From the NCBI GenBank assembly GCA_903825445.1, contig CAIKAS010000085.1:1-44005 (forward strand): a stretch of 44,005 bases of DNA, written 5' to 3'. This document shows positions 6,703-15,709 of the stretch, piece by piece; positions within the stretch are counted from its first letter, which is position 1, and every line of letters starts with the position of its first letter. The DNA is from an uncultured Acidobacteriia bacterium (lineage in GTDB: Bacteria; Acidobacteriota; Terriglobia; Bryobacterales; Bryobacteraceae). The notes under the pieces are model-generated. The model did no database searches. It saw only the letters and a program-made list of their open reading frames with translations, and had not been told where the DNA came from. Made by a program: the position numbers and the translations under genes.

Positions 6703-9700
6703 ATGCAAAGCCCATTCACAGCCAAAGAAGCGCTCATAGCCGACACTCCGGTATTTCTGTTCGATTGCACGATGGCGGATGCATCGGTACAGAGCTGGAG
6801 CAGCCAGACGATTCAGGTTTCTGGTATCCACTACGCCGGACGGGTCCTGAAACATAACGTTTTCGATGCGCAGGTGGCATCCGATACGCAAATTGGCGGA
6901 TCGCCAAAGCTGACGTTCGAGCTGGCAAATGCAGATTCGTATTTTTCGGAACTGGAACAGCAGATTGGATTCAAGGGTTCATTGCTGATTGTTAGTTCGT
7001 TGTTTATAAATACGACGACCAGGCTCGCGACAAGCGATCCGATTGTTGTCTTTCGCGGGCTGATGAATCCGCCGGAACTAATCACGGAATCGACATTCAG
7101 GCTGAGTGCGATGAATCGAATGTCGATGCAGCGGGCGCAATTGCCGGAAGTGAGCGTGCAACGATTGTGCCCGTGGCGCTTCCCGACTACGGCGACTCAG
7201 CGGGCAGTTGCTGTGGCTGGCGGACCCGAGAGTAAATATTCATTCTTCTACCGATGCGGCTACTCCGCGGATCAGCCGGGCGGAGTGGGGAATCTCAATG
7301 CGGGGTCGCCATACACTTCTTGTGCGCAGACGCGCTCGGATTGTGTGCAGCGCGGAATGTTCACTACGGATTCTATCGGAAATGCCACTGGGCGGTACGG
7401 GGGACTGGAGTATGTGCCTGCGACGATTCAGGTGCGGGGCAACGGCCAGAAGAGTCTTCAGTTGTCGAACGTGCAGGATAACCAGGCTGCTTACAGCGAT
7501 CCCGTGCCTCTGGTTTACGGTACCCAGTGGCACATGCCGGATATCGTCTTTTCGCGCAACGACGGGAACCTGACCCGAATGGAAGTGCTCCTTTGCATGG
7601 GTGAAATTCAGGGCGTGATTACGGTACTGGTGAACGATATCGTAATTCCCCAGGGCGTCAATGGGAAGAATATGACATCTACGGGTTGGTGGAATCCGAT
7701 GAGCACCGGCACGAGGAATGGCACGCAGGACCCGAATTTCGGCGATGGCGGCAGCGGGCCCATTGGGGATCCCTATGGGAGCATGGCGTACCTGTCCGTG
7801 GTGGTGCCAAACCAGATTAACGATGGCTCCACGATTCCGACGGTGCAGGTGCTGATGCAGGGCATGAAGCTGTTGACTTTCGATACCGGCGGAAATTCGT
7901 TAGGGCAACAATTTTCCGCGAATCCTGCATGGGTTCTGCTGGACGTTATGAGGCGTTCGGCATATGGGCTGAGTGAGATCAATACGTCCAGTTTCGCGGT
8001 GGCGGCAGCGTACTGCGATGAGTTGATCGCTTATACCGACCCAATCATGGGAGCGGTGCAGATACCGCGGTTTGAGTGCAACTTTGCGTTGAAGTACCAG
8101 AGAAGCGCGGGGGAGATCATTCGGTCTCTGCGGAATTCGTCGCGGATTTATCTGGTATTGAACAGCGGCGGGCTGCTGGAAGCGCGGATCGAGAACACGT
8201 TTGCGTTGCAGCAGCCGACACTGTCGGCCAACAGCAACTCGACCGAGGTTTTCGCCGACGGGTGGCCGGCGTATGAATTCGACGAGACGTCAATCGCGCG
8301 TAACAGCGATGGCAGCGCGAATTTCAAAATTACGTCCAAAGGCGCGCAGGACACGCCGAATCAGTTGAATGTTCAGTTTCAGGATGAGTTCAATCAATAC
8401 CAACAGGACAGTCTGTCGCTATCCGACGGAAACGATTCAGACCTGTGTGGGCAGATCATATCGGCCGGATGGGACGCCATGGGGATCAGCAACTTTAGCC
8501 AGGCATCGCGAATGCTGCTGCTTGGTCTGAATCGAGGCATCGAAGGGAACCACTTTGTCGAATTTGAGACGAGTGTCAAAGCGCTTGGACTGATGCCGGG
8601 CGATTTGATTACCGTGACGTACCTGAAGGAGAATCTGCAGCGGACGCCATTCCGAATCCAGAAAATCACGCCAGGAGCAGCTTATCGAACAGCTGTTATC
8701 ACGGCACAACTTCATAACGATGTCTGGTATTCCGATACGGTATCGAGCATCACAAGCGGACATGGATGGCAGGCGGGCCAGGGATCGGGGATACCCGCGC
8801 CCGTTGGCGGGATAGTAACGGATGCCAACGGAAATCTGCAATTGGGTATTTCGGAAGTGGAGATAACTGACGGCAACGGGTCGACAGACGTGGAACTAAC
8901 GGTGTCGTTCACGGAGCCTTCCGGACAGATTGGTACGCTCTCTGCGCCCCTGGTAAGTCTGGTGGCGACGGTCGGCGCGAACGGCGGCACTCTGGCTGGG
9001 GGTAACACCTGGTTCTATTCACTGAGCACAATCGATAGCGGCGGTGGCGAAAGCCCGCTTTCATTTGTAGTGCAGATCAGCACGACGGCCGGAGTCAATA
9101 CGAATTCAGTGATGCTCTCCGGGATTGGTTTGCCGGCAGGAGCGACGGGATTCAACGTCTATCGCGGTCTGACGCCGCAACAGTTTTATCGAATTGGTAC
9201 CAATCAGTCGGCGGCTTCGACGTTTACGGATACCGGTTTAGCAGCGCAGACGATATTGCCGCCCGATCCGAATTTCGACCATGTGGATTTGTATTGGCGC
9301 TGGGAATTGGTTCCCGAGGCTGCCGTCACGGTCCATACGAGCACAACGATCGGGAATAGTGTGCTGCAGCTTCCGGCGAACTATTATCAGTCGTCAGTGG
9401 TGCGGATCACGCGCGGCACGGGCGCGGGGCAGGAACAACAGATCGTCAGCAATACTACGGCGGTTCTTTCCGTGGGTCAGACATGGATTGTGGAGCCTGA
9501 CTCAACGAGTGTCTTCGTGATCGCGGAGAATACGTGGCGCGCGGGAAACAGCGGCAATGCCAGTCCTCTGACTATTGATGTACCGGAGCGAATCGGGTCG
9601 GTGGTGCACGTTTCGGCCAGGGCCGCAAATGCGAACGGGGATGAAACGCCTTATGATTTGTCGCCGTTGACGAGATGGTTAGTTGGTTCCTCCGGTGGGT

Positions 9701-10590
9701 TGCTGGCGGATTCCGCTATACCTCCTGCGCCGAACTTTGCGATTTCAGTCTCGGCGGGCAGTGTCGTACTAAGCGGAATAGCGTTTACATCCCTGCAAAA
9801 TACGACCAGTATCGTGGCCGGAACGTACTCTTTCCACTACTACGACGAGATCAACGGCGTTCCAGTGGCTGTGAATGTGGCGGTAGCTGCTGGCGATTCG
9901 TCGATACAAACCGCAGGGCCGGTGTCCCCTGGAACGTACGTGCAGATCGACCAGGAGATTATGCTGTCCGGAGCGACGGACAGCAGCGGAAATACCGCAG
10001 TCACGCGGGGGATGCACAATACTGATGCGGTTGCGCACCTGGTCACGGCGCTTGTCTATCCGCTTTCCGAAAAAGTTGCGATTGTTCCGTTTATTAAGAA
10101 TTTCTTTGGCACTCCGGCGAGCGGGGAATGGAATTACACGGTGTCCCTTCCCGATGTCCGAATCGCAAGCGTTGAGCTGTACATGACGAATTTTCTCGGG
10201 GCCGGAACGGTCACGATCAATCAGTTTACCGGTACCAATGAATCGGGCCTGCGCACGCTGGCGGGGGGGCAATATGCATTCCAGATCACTGGTTATCTGG
10301 CGGTTCAGACGGGGGCGGCGCCCAGTATCATCGTCGATTCCGGCCAATCTGTTCGGGATATATATGGTGTGTTGAATGGAGGCTCCTCAGGAGCGGGTGT
10401 GACGCTGGAACTAAACAGGAACGGTCAGCCATATGCCACCGTGCAATTCGATCCGGGCGCGACGACGTCTTACGTGACGGACGGGTTCGGACTGCCCGCA
10501 TTTGTTGCAGGTGATCTATTGAGCCTGGATGTGACTGGAGTGGGTACCTTGAATCCCGGGAGCGATCTGACACTGGTGATCCGGTTGTAG
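6703..10590 (+). CDS. Tail hub/tip protein: fused gpL-like and gpJ-like parts with Ig-like modules
   Basis: The ATG at 6703 gives 1295 residues; the frame is open further upstream but overlaps the previous gene. Residues 1-230 resemble lambda gpL/DUF2163-type tail proteins and end in four spaced cysteines, C156, C185, C207 and C214 (CPWRF; YRCGYSAD; TSCAQTRSDC), the arrangement that holds an iron-sulfur cluster in gpL. Residues about 230-740 resemble the central hub (RRSAYGLSEINTSS; ALKYQRSAGEIIRSLRNSS). From about 755 there are Ig/fibronectin-like modules (GFNVYRGLTPQ) and a C-terminal beta-rich region likely to contact the host. It is the last phage gene; no fibre or lysis gene follows. Confidence 0.72.
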   Translation: MQSPFTAKEALIADTPVFLFDCTMADASVQSWSSQTIQVSGIHYAGRVLKHNVFDAQVASDTQIGGSPKLTFELANADSYFSELEQQIGFKGSLLIVSSLFINTTTRLATSDPIVVFRGLMNPPELITESTFRLSAMNRMSMQRAQLPEVSVQRLCPWRFPTTATQRAVAVAGGPESKYSFFYRCGYSADQPGGVGNLNAGSPYTSCAQTRSDCVQRGMFTTDSIGNATGRYGGLEYVPATIQVRGNGQKSLQLSNVQDNQAAYSDPVPLVYGTQWHMPDIVFSRNDGNLTRMEVLLCMGEIQGVITVLVNDIVIPQGVNGKNMTSTGWWNPMSTGTRNGTQDPNFGDGGSGPIGDPYGSMAYLSVVVPNQINDGSTIPTVQVLMQGMKLLTFDTGGNSLGQQFSANPAWVLLDVMRRSAYGLSEINTSSFAVAAAYCDELIAYTDPIMGAVQIPRFECNFALKYQRSAGEIIRSLRNSSRIYLVLNSGGLLEARIENTFALQQPTLSANSNSTEVFADGWPAYEFDETSIARNSDGSANFKITSKGAQDTPNQLNVQFQDEFNQYQQDSLSLSDGNDSDLCGQIISAGWDAMGISNFSQASRMLLLGLNRGIEGNHFVEFETSVKALGLMPGDLITVTYLKENLQRTPFRIQKITPGAAYRTAVITAQLHNDVWYSDTVSSITSGHGWQAGQGSGIPAPVGGIVTDANGNLQLGISEVEITDGNGSTDVELTVSFTEPSGQIGTLSAPLVSLVATVGANGGTLAGGNTWFYSLSTIDSGGGESPLSFVVQISTTAGVNTNSVMLSGIGLPAGATGFNVYRGLTPQQFYRIGTNQSAASTFTDTGLAAQTILPPDPNFDHVDLYWRWELVPEAAVTVHTSTTIGNSVLQLPANYYQSSVVRITRGTGAGQEQQIVSNTTAVLSVGQTWIVEPDSTSVFVIAENTWRAGNSGNASPLTIDVPERIGSVVHVSARAANANGDETPYDLSPLTRWLVGSSGGLLADSAIPPAPNFAISVSAGSVVLSGIAFTSLQNTTSIVAGTYSFHYYDEINGVPVAVNVAVAAGDSSIQTAGPVSPGTYVQIDQEIMLSGATDSSGNTAVTRGMHNTDAVAHLVTALVYPLSEKVAIVPFIKNFFGTPASGEWNYTVSLPDVRIASVELYMTNFLGAGTVTINQFTGTNESGLRTLAGGQYAFQITGYLAVQTGAAPSIIVDSGQSVRDIYGVLNGGSSGAGVTLELNRNGQPYATVQFDPGATTSYVTDGFGLPAFVAGDLLSLDVTGVGTLNPGSDLTLVIRL

Positions 10591-10617
10591 AAACGCTCAG
10601 ACGGCTACACTGATATC

Positions 10618-11847
10618 TTGCTGCTCGTTCAGAACGTATCGAAACTTTACCGGCTGTATAAGACTCCGTGGGATCGCATCCGTGAGTTGAATCCACTTCA
10701 GGGCGGAGGCCTGCACACAGATTTCTGGGCTCTGCGTGACATCAGTTTTAGCGTGGAAAAGGGCGAAGTGGTGAGTCTGGTAGGTCCGAACGGTTGCGGA
10801 AAGAGTACGCTGTTGCAGATCGTGAGCGGAATCCTGCAGCCTACGCAGGGTCGGGTCGTGACCAGAGGACGTATCGCCGCGCTGCTGGAACTGGGTGCTG
10901 GTTTCAATCCCGAATTCAGCGGGCGCGAGAACATTTTCATCAATGGCGAGATCATGGGCATCGGCCGCGGGGAGATGGAACGGAATCTGCCGGCAATTGA
11001 GGCGTTTGCGGAGATCGGCGAGTTTATTCACCGGCCGGTGAAAGAGTATTCGAGCGGTATGTATGTACGGCTGGCGTTTGCCGCGGCGATTCACGTGAAC
11101 CCGGATATTCTGATCGTGGATGAGGCGCTATCGGTCGGCGACGCGGTGTTTGCGAACCGATGCATTCGGAAGTTTGAAGAGCTTCGTGAGAAGAAGACCA
11201 CTATTCTGTTCGTGTCACACGACTTAGGATTGGTGAAGCAACTTTCGACAAGAGTCATTTTCCTGTTGAATGGGCGGATGGAGGCAGAGGGTTCGCCGAA
11301 ACACGTCATCGATAAGTACATCGGAGTAGTGCTGGAGAGGCAGAAGGCATTCGCCCAGGAAGAGGAGCCTGCGCGCCTTGCTTCAAGTAACCGACACGGC
11401 GATGGCATGAGTCAGGTGCTGGAAGCATTGCTGCTGGATGAAGGCGGCAGATCCTGCGGCGTGATTTCGAGCGGTGACCGAGTGACTATTCGGTTGCGTG
11501 CCATATTTCGGGAGCGGCGGGACAGACCGATGGTGGGGATCCTGATTCGGAATCGCATCGGCATGGACATCTACGGAACGAATACTGCGATTGAGGGCAT
11601 CGATACCGGGAGTTATGAAGCAGGGGAGGAACTGGAGATCGACTTCACCTTTGCGTGCTGGCTTACGCCGCAGCAGTACACCGTTACAGTGGCGACGCAG
11701 CATTCGGATGGATCGAGCCACGACTGGCTGGACGATGTAATTACGTTCGATGTGGTTTCACGGCGCGTGGCGGCGGGCGTTGCCGACCTGCGGGCGCAAA
11801 TCGAATGTCGTAAGAAGTCGAAAAGTGTGCCGGGGCAACCGGTCTAA
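10618..11847 (+). CDS. Wzt/TagH-type ABC transporter ATPase for polysaccharide export
   Basis: Residues 1-250 are an ABC ATPase: Walker A GPNGCGKST at 56-64, the short signature YSSGM at 144-148, Walker B ILIVDEA at 164-170 and an FVSHD switch. Residues about 265-395 form a Wzt-like C-terminal beta domain that in O-antigen exporters binds the capped polysaccharide chain. The start is TTG at 10618 with no clear ribosome site. The partner permease (Wzm/TagG) is not in the window, so the gene is an orphan here. It sits 27 bases after the phage hub gene. The ATPase class is clear; the substrate is not. Confidence 0.85.
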   Translation: MLLVQNVSKLYRLYKTPWDRIRELNPLQGGGLHTDFWALRDISFSVEKGEVVSLVGPNGCGKSTLLQIVSGILQPTQGRVVTRGRIAALLELGAGFNPEFSGRENIFINGEIMGIGRGEMERNLPAIEAFAEIGEFIHRPVKEYSSGMYVRLAFAAAIHVNPDILIVDEALSVGDAVFANRCIRKFEELREKKTTILFVSHDLGLVKQLSTRVIFLLNGRMEAEGSPKHVIDKYIGVVLERQKAFAQEEEPARLASSNRHGDGMSQVLEALLLDEGGRSCGVISSGDRVTIRLRAIFRERRDRPMVGILIRNRIGMDIYGTNTAIEGIDTGSYEAGEELEIDFTFACWLTPQQYTVTVATQHSDGSSHDWLDDVITFDVVSRRVAAGVADLRAQIECRKKSKSVPGQPV

Positions 11848-11908
11848 TTCCGCAAGAGCGCATTCGCAGTTCGGAACAGTGCCAATGTCATAATCGAAGA
11901 ACTCCCCG

Positions 11909-12814
11909 ATGCCTATTCGCAGTATGACCGGCTTCGCCCGTGTTGCTCGATCTTTGCCCACGGGTGAGCTTACGCTTAGCATCAAAACGGTCAATCACAA
12001 GGGTCTGGATCTGCACTTTCATATGCCCGCCGAGTTCGATTCGGTGGAACCGGCGTTGCGTGGCGTGATCCGTAAGCGAATTGTGCGCGGCCACGCCCAA
12101 GTGATGGTGTCTTTCAAACGCCATGCGAGTTCTGGTGCGGATGGCGCCGTGGTGATCAATGAGACGCTGCTGGGTGCCTGGCTTGATGCATTTCGCGATG
12201 TTGCGACGCGTTTGGGCGTCGATTCTCAGCCCGATCTGAACCAGGCTTTGCGGTTGCCTGGCATGATCGAAACGCGTGCTGTGGCGGCACAAGCGGATGA
12301 GTCGCTCGAAGAGGAGACACTTTCTGCCGCCGCGGAAGCCCTGGACGAACTGGACCGGTTCCGTCTGCGTGAAGGTGCCACCATCGATGCGGAATTGAGA
12401 GCGCGAATTGCGTCGATCCATGAGATCGTCGGCAAAATGGAAGAAATCAGGTCGCGGGCGCTGCCATATTTTCATAAACGGCTGAGCGAGAGATTGTCGG
12501 AACTGCTGAATGGCTCTCACATCGAACCGGCGCGGCTTGCGCAAGAGGCGGCGCTTATCGCCGAACGCAGCGACATAAGCGAGGAACTGGTGCGGTTGAA
12601 GACACATGCCGATCAGACAGGTTTTCTCATCTCTTCGGAGGGCGAAACTGGCAAGAAGCTTGATTTTTTGCTCCAGGAAATGAACCGGGAATCGAACACT
12701 ATCCTCTCTAAGACCGGTGGGCTGGGTGATCAGGGGCTGGCTTTGACCGACCTTGGATTGGCAGCCAAAGCCGAAATCGACCGGATCCGCGAGCAATCCC
12801 TGAATATCGAATGA
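11909..12814 (+). CDS. yicC: YicC family endoribonuclease
   Basis: The 301 residues show the YicC family layout: the N-terminal MTGFAR motif (6-11), an SIKTVNHKGLD strand (family NHR position), and the C-terminal DUF1732 block with ERSDISEELVRLKTH and GKKLDFLLQEMNRESNTILSK. Family members are RNases linked to stationary-phase survival. The stop overlaps the gmk start in ATGA, showing coupling, and yicC-gmk-rpoZ-coaBC is a common bacterial order. Length is normal (about 290). Confidence 0.93.
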   Translation: MPIRSMTGFARVARSLPTGELTLSIKTVNHKGLDLHFHMPAEFDSVEPALRGVIRKRIVRGHAQVMVSFKRHASSGADGAVVINETLLGAWLDAFRDVATRLGVDSQPDLNQALRLPGMIETRAVAAQADESLEEETLSAAAEALDELDRFRLREGATIDAELRARIASIHEIVGKMEEIRSRALPYFHKRLSERLSELLNGSHIEPARLAQEAALIAERSDISEELVRLKTHADQTGFLISSEGETGKKLDFLLQEMNRESNTILSKTGGLGDQGLALTDLGLAAKAEIDRIREQSLNIE

Positions 12815-13422
12815 CTACCGTATTTATTATTTCCGCGCCGTCAGGCTCTGGAAAGTCGACTCTCGTGAACCGCCTGATGACAGGGGTGGATGGCCTGACT
12901 TTCTCCGTTTCGTGCACAACGCGAGCTCCGCGCGGACAGGAGATACCCGGCCAAGCCTATGATTTCATTGATCGTATGGAGTTTGAGCGTCGGATTGCGG
13001 CCGATGAATTCCTGGAGTACGCCGAAGTTTTTGGCAATTATTACGGGACCCACAAGTCAGCATTGGATAAGGCAAAAACCGCTGGGAAGGATCTGGTGCT
13101 CGACATTGACGTACAAGGTGCGGCACAATTAAAGAAGCGGATTCCCGACGCGGTCACCATTTTCATCCTCGCGCCGTCGCGCGAGATTCTTGAGCAACGA
13201 CTTCGCGCCCGCAGCCAGGATTCGGACGAGGTGATCCGGAGACGGTTGAACGATGCGGCAGGGGAGATTCGGAACTACGGCCAGTACGATTATGTGCTGG
13301 TGAACGAGGATCTGGAATTGGCGGTGGAAGCGCTGAAATCGATTGTGCGCGCCGAACGCGTGCGCAGAATCCGAGTGGAAGAAAAGATCAGGCCGATATT
13401 GGCCACGTTTGGACAGGATTGA
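12811..13422 (+). CDS. gmk: Guanylate kinase
   Basis: This cytosolic enzyme converts GMP and ATP to GDP and ADP. The 203 residues contain the P-loop APSGSGKST (9-17), the GMP-binding region with SVSCTTRAPRGQE and YDFIDRMEF, the YYGT motif that contacts the base, and the DIDVQGA stretch. Length is as expected (about 205). It overlaps yicC by 4 bases, and rpoZ follows 17 bases after its stop. Confidence 0.96.
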   Translation: MTTVFIISAPSGSGKSTLVNRLMTGVDGLTFSVSCTTRAPRGQEIPGQAYDFIDRMEFERRIAADEFLEYAEVFGNYYGTHKSALDKAKTAGKDLVLDIDVQGAAQLKKRIPDAVTIFILAPSREILEQRLRARSQDSDEVIRRRLNDAAGEIRNYGQYDYVLVNEDLELAVEALKSIVRAERVRRIRVEEKIRPILATFGQD

Positions 13423-13439
13423 CAGGAGTTCTTAAACTA

Positions 13440-13694
13440 ATGAGTGAAACGCCCGTACGCAATAACGCACACTGCACGCTACCCGACGATGTGGACCAGA
13501 GCACTTACCGGTTCATCATCGTAGCGGCGAAGCGCGCGCGGCAACTGCAGGGTGGGCAACGCCCCGTGCTGCCAACGTCATCGAAGAAGTCGACCGTGAT
13601 CGCGATGGAAGAGGCGCGGCGCGGACTGGTGAAGTACGAACTTCCCACCGACGTTCTGTTTCCGCCGGAAGTGACCGAAGAACCGGCCGTCTAG
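13440..13694 (+). CDS. rpoZ: RNA polymerase omega subunit
   Basis: An 84-residue protein with the omega signature YRFIIVAAKRARQL followed by KKSTVIAMEEARRG, in which the helices contact the beta-prime subunit. The ATG at 13440 has an AGGAG about 11 bases upstream. A TTG at 13419 in the same frame would overlap gmk and is less likely. The gene lies between gmk and coaBC, the standard context. Confidence 0.92.
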   Translation: MSETPVRNNAHCTLPDDVDQSTYRFIIVAAKRARQLQGGQRPVLPTSSKKSTVIAMEEARRGLVKYELPTDVLFPPEVTEEPAV

Positions 13695-13712
13695 TTATTA
13701 CCTTTCGCGGCT

Positions 13713-14903
13713 ATGCGGATTATCTTGGGTGTTACGGGCGGGATCGCGGCTTATAAGGCTGCCGATCTCGCCCGTTCGCTTGTCCGCGATGGCCACGAGG
13801 TGCAGGCAGTACTGACCCGATCGGCCGAAGAGTTTGTCAGCCCGGTGACCTTTGCTTCTTTGACCGGCAAGAAGGTACTGACGAATTTGTTCGAAGCTTC
13901 GGCTGCGATCGAACATATTGAAGTTGCGCAATCGAACGATTTGATGCTGGTGGCACCCGCCACGGCGAATATACTGGCCGAGTTTGCTCACGGGCTTGCC
14001 GGCGGTTTTCTCTCCACGCTCTATCTGGCGTTTCGCGGGCCGATGATTCTGGCGCCTGCCATGAATACGAACATGTGGGATCACGAGGCGACGCGTGCGA
14101 ATCTGGATACCCTGCGGCGCCGTGGGCACGTGATTGTGGAGCCGGGAGTGGGGATGCTGGCTTGCGGCACGTTCGGTGTGGGGCGACTTGCGGAGAACGA
14201 CGCCATTCTGGACGCCGTGCGAAGGGTTGTAAACCCAACCCTTCAGGATCTGAAGGGCGAGACGATCTTGATTACGGCGGGGCCGACGCAGGAGCCGATC
14301 GATCCCGTGCGATTTATTTCAAATCGTTCGTCCGGCAAAATGGGGTACGCGCTGGCGCAGGCTGCATTGGATCGCGGGGCAAAAGTGGTGCTGGTGAGCG
14401 GCCCGGTGGCGCTCGACCCACCTCGCGGCGCTGAATTGGTGCGGATTCAGACGGCTGCCGAGATGCGTGATGCGGTGTTCGCACACCTCGAAGTGTCCAC
14501 TGCCATTATTAAGTGTGCTGCCGTAGCGGATTTCCGTCCGGCGACTCCTGCGAAGCAGAAGATCAAGAAGAGCGGCGCGCCAGTCACGTTGGAACTCGAC
14601 CCGGTGGGAGACATATTGGCGGAACTGGGCAGGGCTCGGGGGGCGCGTTTGCTGGTAGGATTTGCGGCGGAGACAGATAACGTGCTGGAATATGCGCGTC
14701 GCAAACTCGTCGAAAAGAATTGCGACATGATCGTAGCGAATCGGGTGGGTGCAGGCTTGGGATTTGAAGCTGATACGAACGAAGTGCTGCTCGTGATGAA
14801 GGGGGAAGTCATTGAAGTCCCACAGGCGCCGAAACGCGAGATTGCCGAACGGATACTCAGCCAGATGATTCGTCTCAGACAGCCGGCGGGTGTCGCCCGG
14901 TGA
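13713..14903 (+). CDS. coaBC: Bifunctional phosphopantothenoylcysteine decarboxylase/synthetase
   Basis: This 396-residue enzyme carries out two steps of coenzyme A synthesis. The CoaC half (1-180) shows the flavoprotein opening GVTGGIAAYK, the active-site His68 in IEHIEVA, APAMNTNMW (114-122) and the catalytic Cys151 in LACGTFGVG. The CoaB half (from about 188) opens with ILITAGPTQEPIDPVR and holds NRSSGKMGYALA. No key residue is missing. The stop overlaps the next GTG start by 4 bases. Confidence 0.95.
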   Translation: MRIILGVTGGIAAYKAADLARSLVRDGHEVQAVLTRSAEEFVSPVTFASLTGKKVLTNLFEASAAIEHIEVAQSNDLMLVAPATANILAEFAHGLAGGFLSTLYLAFRGPMILAPAMNTNMWDHEATRANLDTLRRRGHVIVEPGVGMLACGTFGVGRLAENDAILDAVRRVVNPTLQDLKGETILITAGPTQEPIDPVRFISNRSSGKMGYALAQAALDRGAKVVLVSGPVALDPPRGAELVRIQTAAEMRDAVFAHLEVSTAIIKCAAVADFRPATPAKQKIKKSGAPVTLELDPVGDILAELGRARGARLLVGFAAETDNVLEYARRKLVEKNCDMIVANRVGAGLGFEADTNEVLLVMKGEVIEVPQAPKREIAERILSQMIRLRQPAGVAR

Positions 14904-15676
14904 GCACTGACGATTTGCGTCGGCGGATCGAGTATTTCAAGGATCTGGGCGTCAAGGAATTGTATAGACGTGAGGCTTCGCCGTTTGTGCCCGAGGCTCC
15001 GCCGATTGTAACCGAGACTGTGCCGGAGCAGATCTCGGCTGCGCTCGTGCAGCCATCTGCAAGCGTTACGCCAGAGGTCGAACTCCCCAGCCTCGCCCCG
15101 ACTGGCGATACGCTGTTGCAGATCGGCCAGGACATCGGCGACTGCACTCGTTGCGCGCTCCACAAAGGCCGCAACAAGATCGTGTTCGGTGATGGCAATC
15201 CCGAGGCGCCTCTCGTGTTTGTGGGTGAAGGCCCCGGTGCGGACGAGGATGCCCAGGGCATTCCGTTTGTGGGTCGTGCGGGGCAGTTGCTCACGCAGAT
15301 GATCGAAGGCACGGCGAAGAAGGAAGGTATTCCGCTGGTGCGTGCCGACGTCTATATCTGCAACGTCGTCAAGTGCAGGCCGCCGGAGAACCGCACGCCG
15401 GAGCCCGACGAGATGGCGATTTGCGGACAGTTTCTGTTCCGCCAGTTGCAGGTGATCCGTCCGCGGGCGATTTGTGCGCTGGGCTCCACGGCGGCGAAAG
15501 CGCTGCTCGGTGGCAAAGACGGCGTGACGAAACTGCGCGGCAAGTGGCACAAGTGGAACGACATTCCGCTGATCGTGACTTACCACCCGTCGTACCTGCT
15601 CCGAGCCTACAACGTGGAAGCGAAGCGGGAAGCCTGGGAAGACCTGAAGAAGGTTCTGCATTTCGTATACGATTAA
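14900..15676 (+). CDS. Family 4 (iron-sulfur) uracil-DNA glycosylase
   Basis: The 258-residue protein removes uracil from DNA. It has motif A GEGPGADEDAQG (109-120), NVVKCRPPENRTP (155-167) and a late HPSYLLR motif. The cluster ligands are expected to be C82, C85, C159 and C175. A Pro/Val-rich N-terminal extension of about 70 residues precedes the domain, as in bacterial homologues once annotated as SPO1 DNA polymerase-related. The start is GTG at 14900, inside the coaBC stop (GTGA), so the two genes are co-translated. Confidence 0.92.
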   Translation: MSTDDLRRRIEYFKDLGVKELYRREASPFVPEAPPIVTETVPEQISAALVQPSASVTPEVELPSLAPTGDTLLQIGQDIGDCTRCALHKGRNKIVFGDGNPEAPLVFVGEGPGADEDAQGIPFVGRAGQLLTQMIEGTAKKEGIPLVRADVYICNVVKCRPPENRTPEPDEMAICGQFLFRQLQVIRPRAICALGSTAAKALLGGKDGVTKLRGKWHKWNDIPLIVTYHPSYLLRAYNVEAKREAWEDLKKVLHFVYD

Positions 15677-15709
15677 GCCAGCGGCTTCGTTTAGCGTACA
15701 ATCGAGGGC

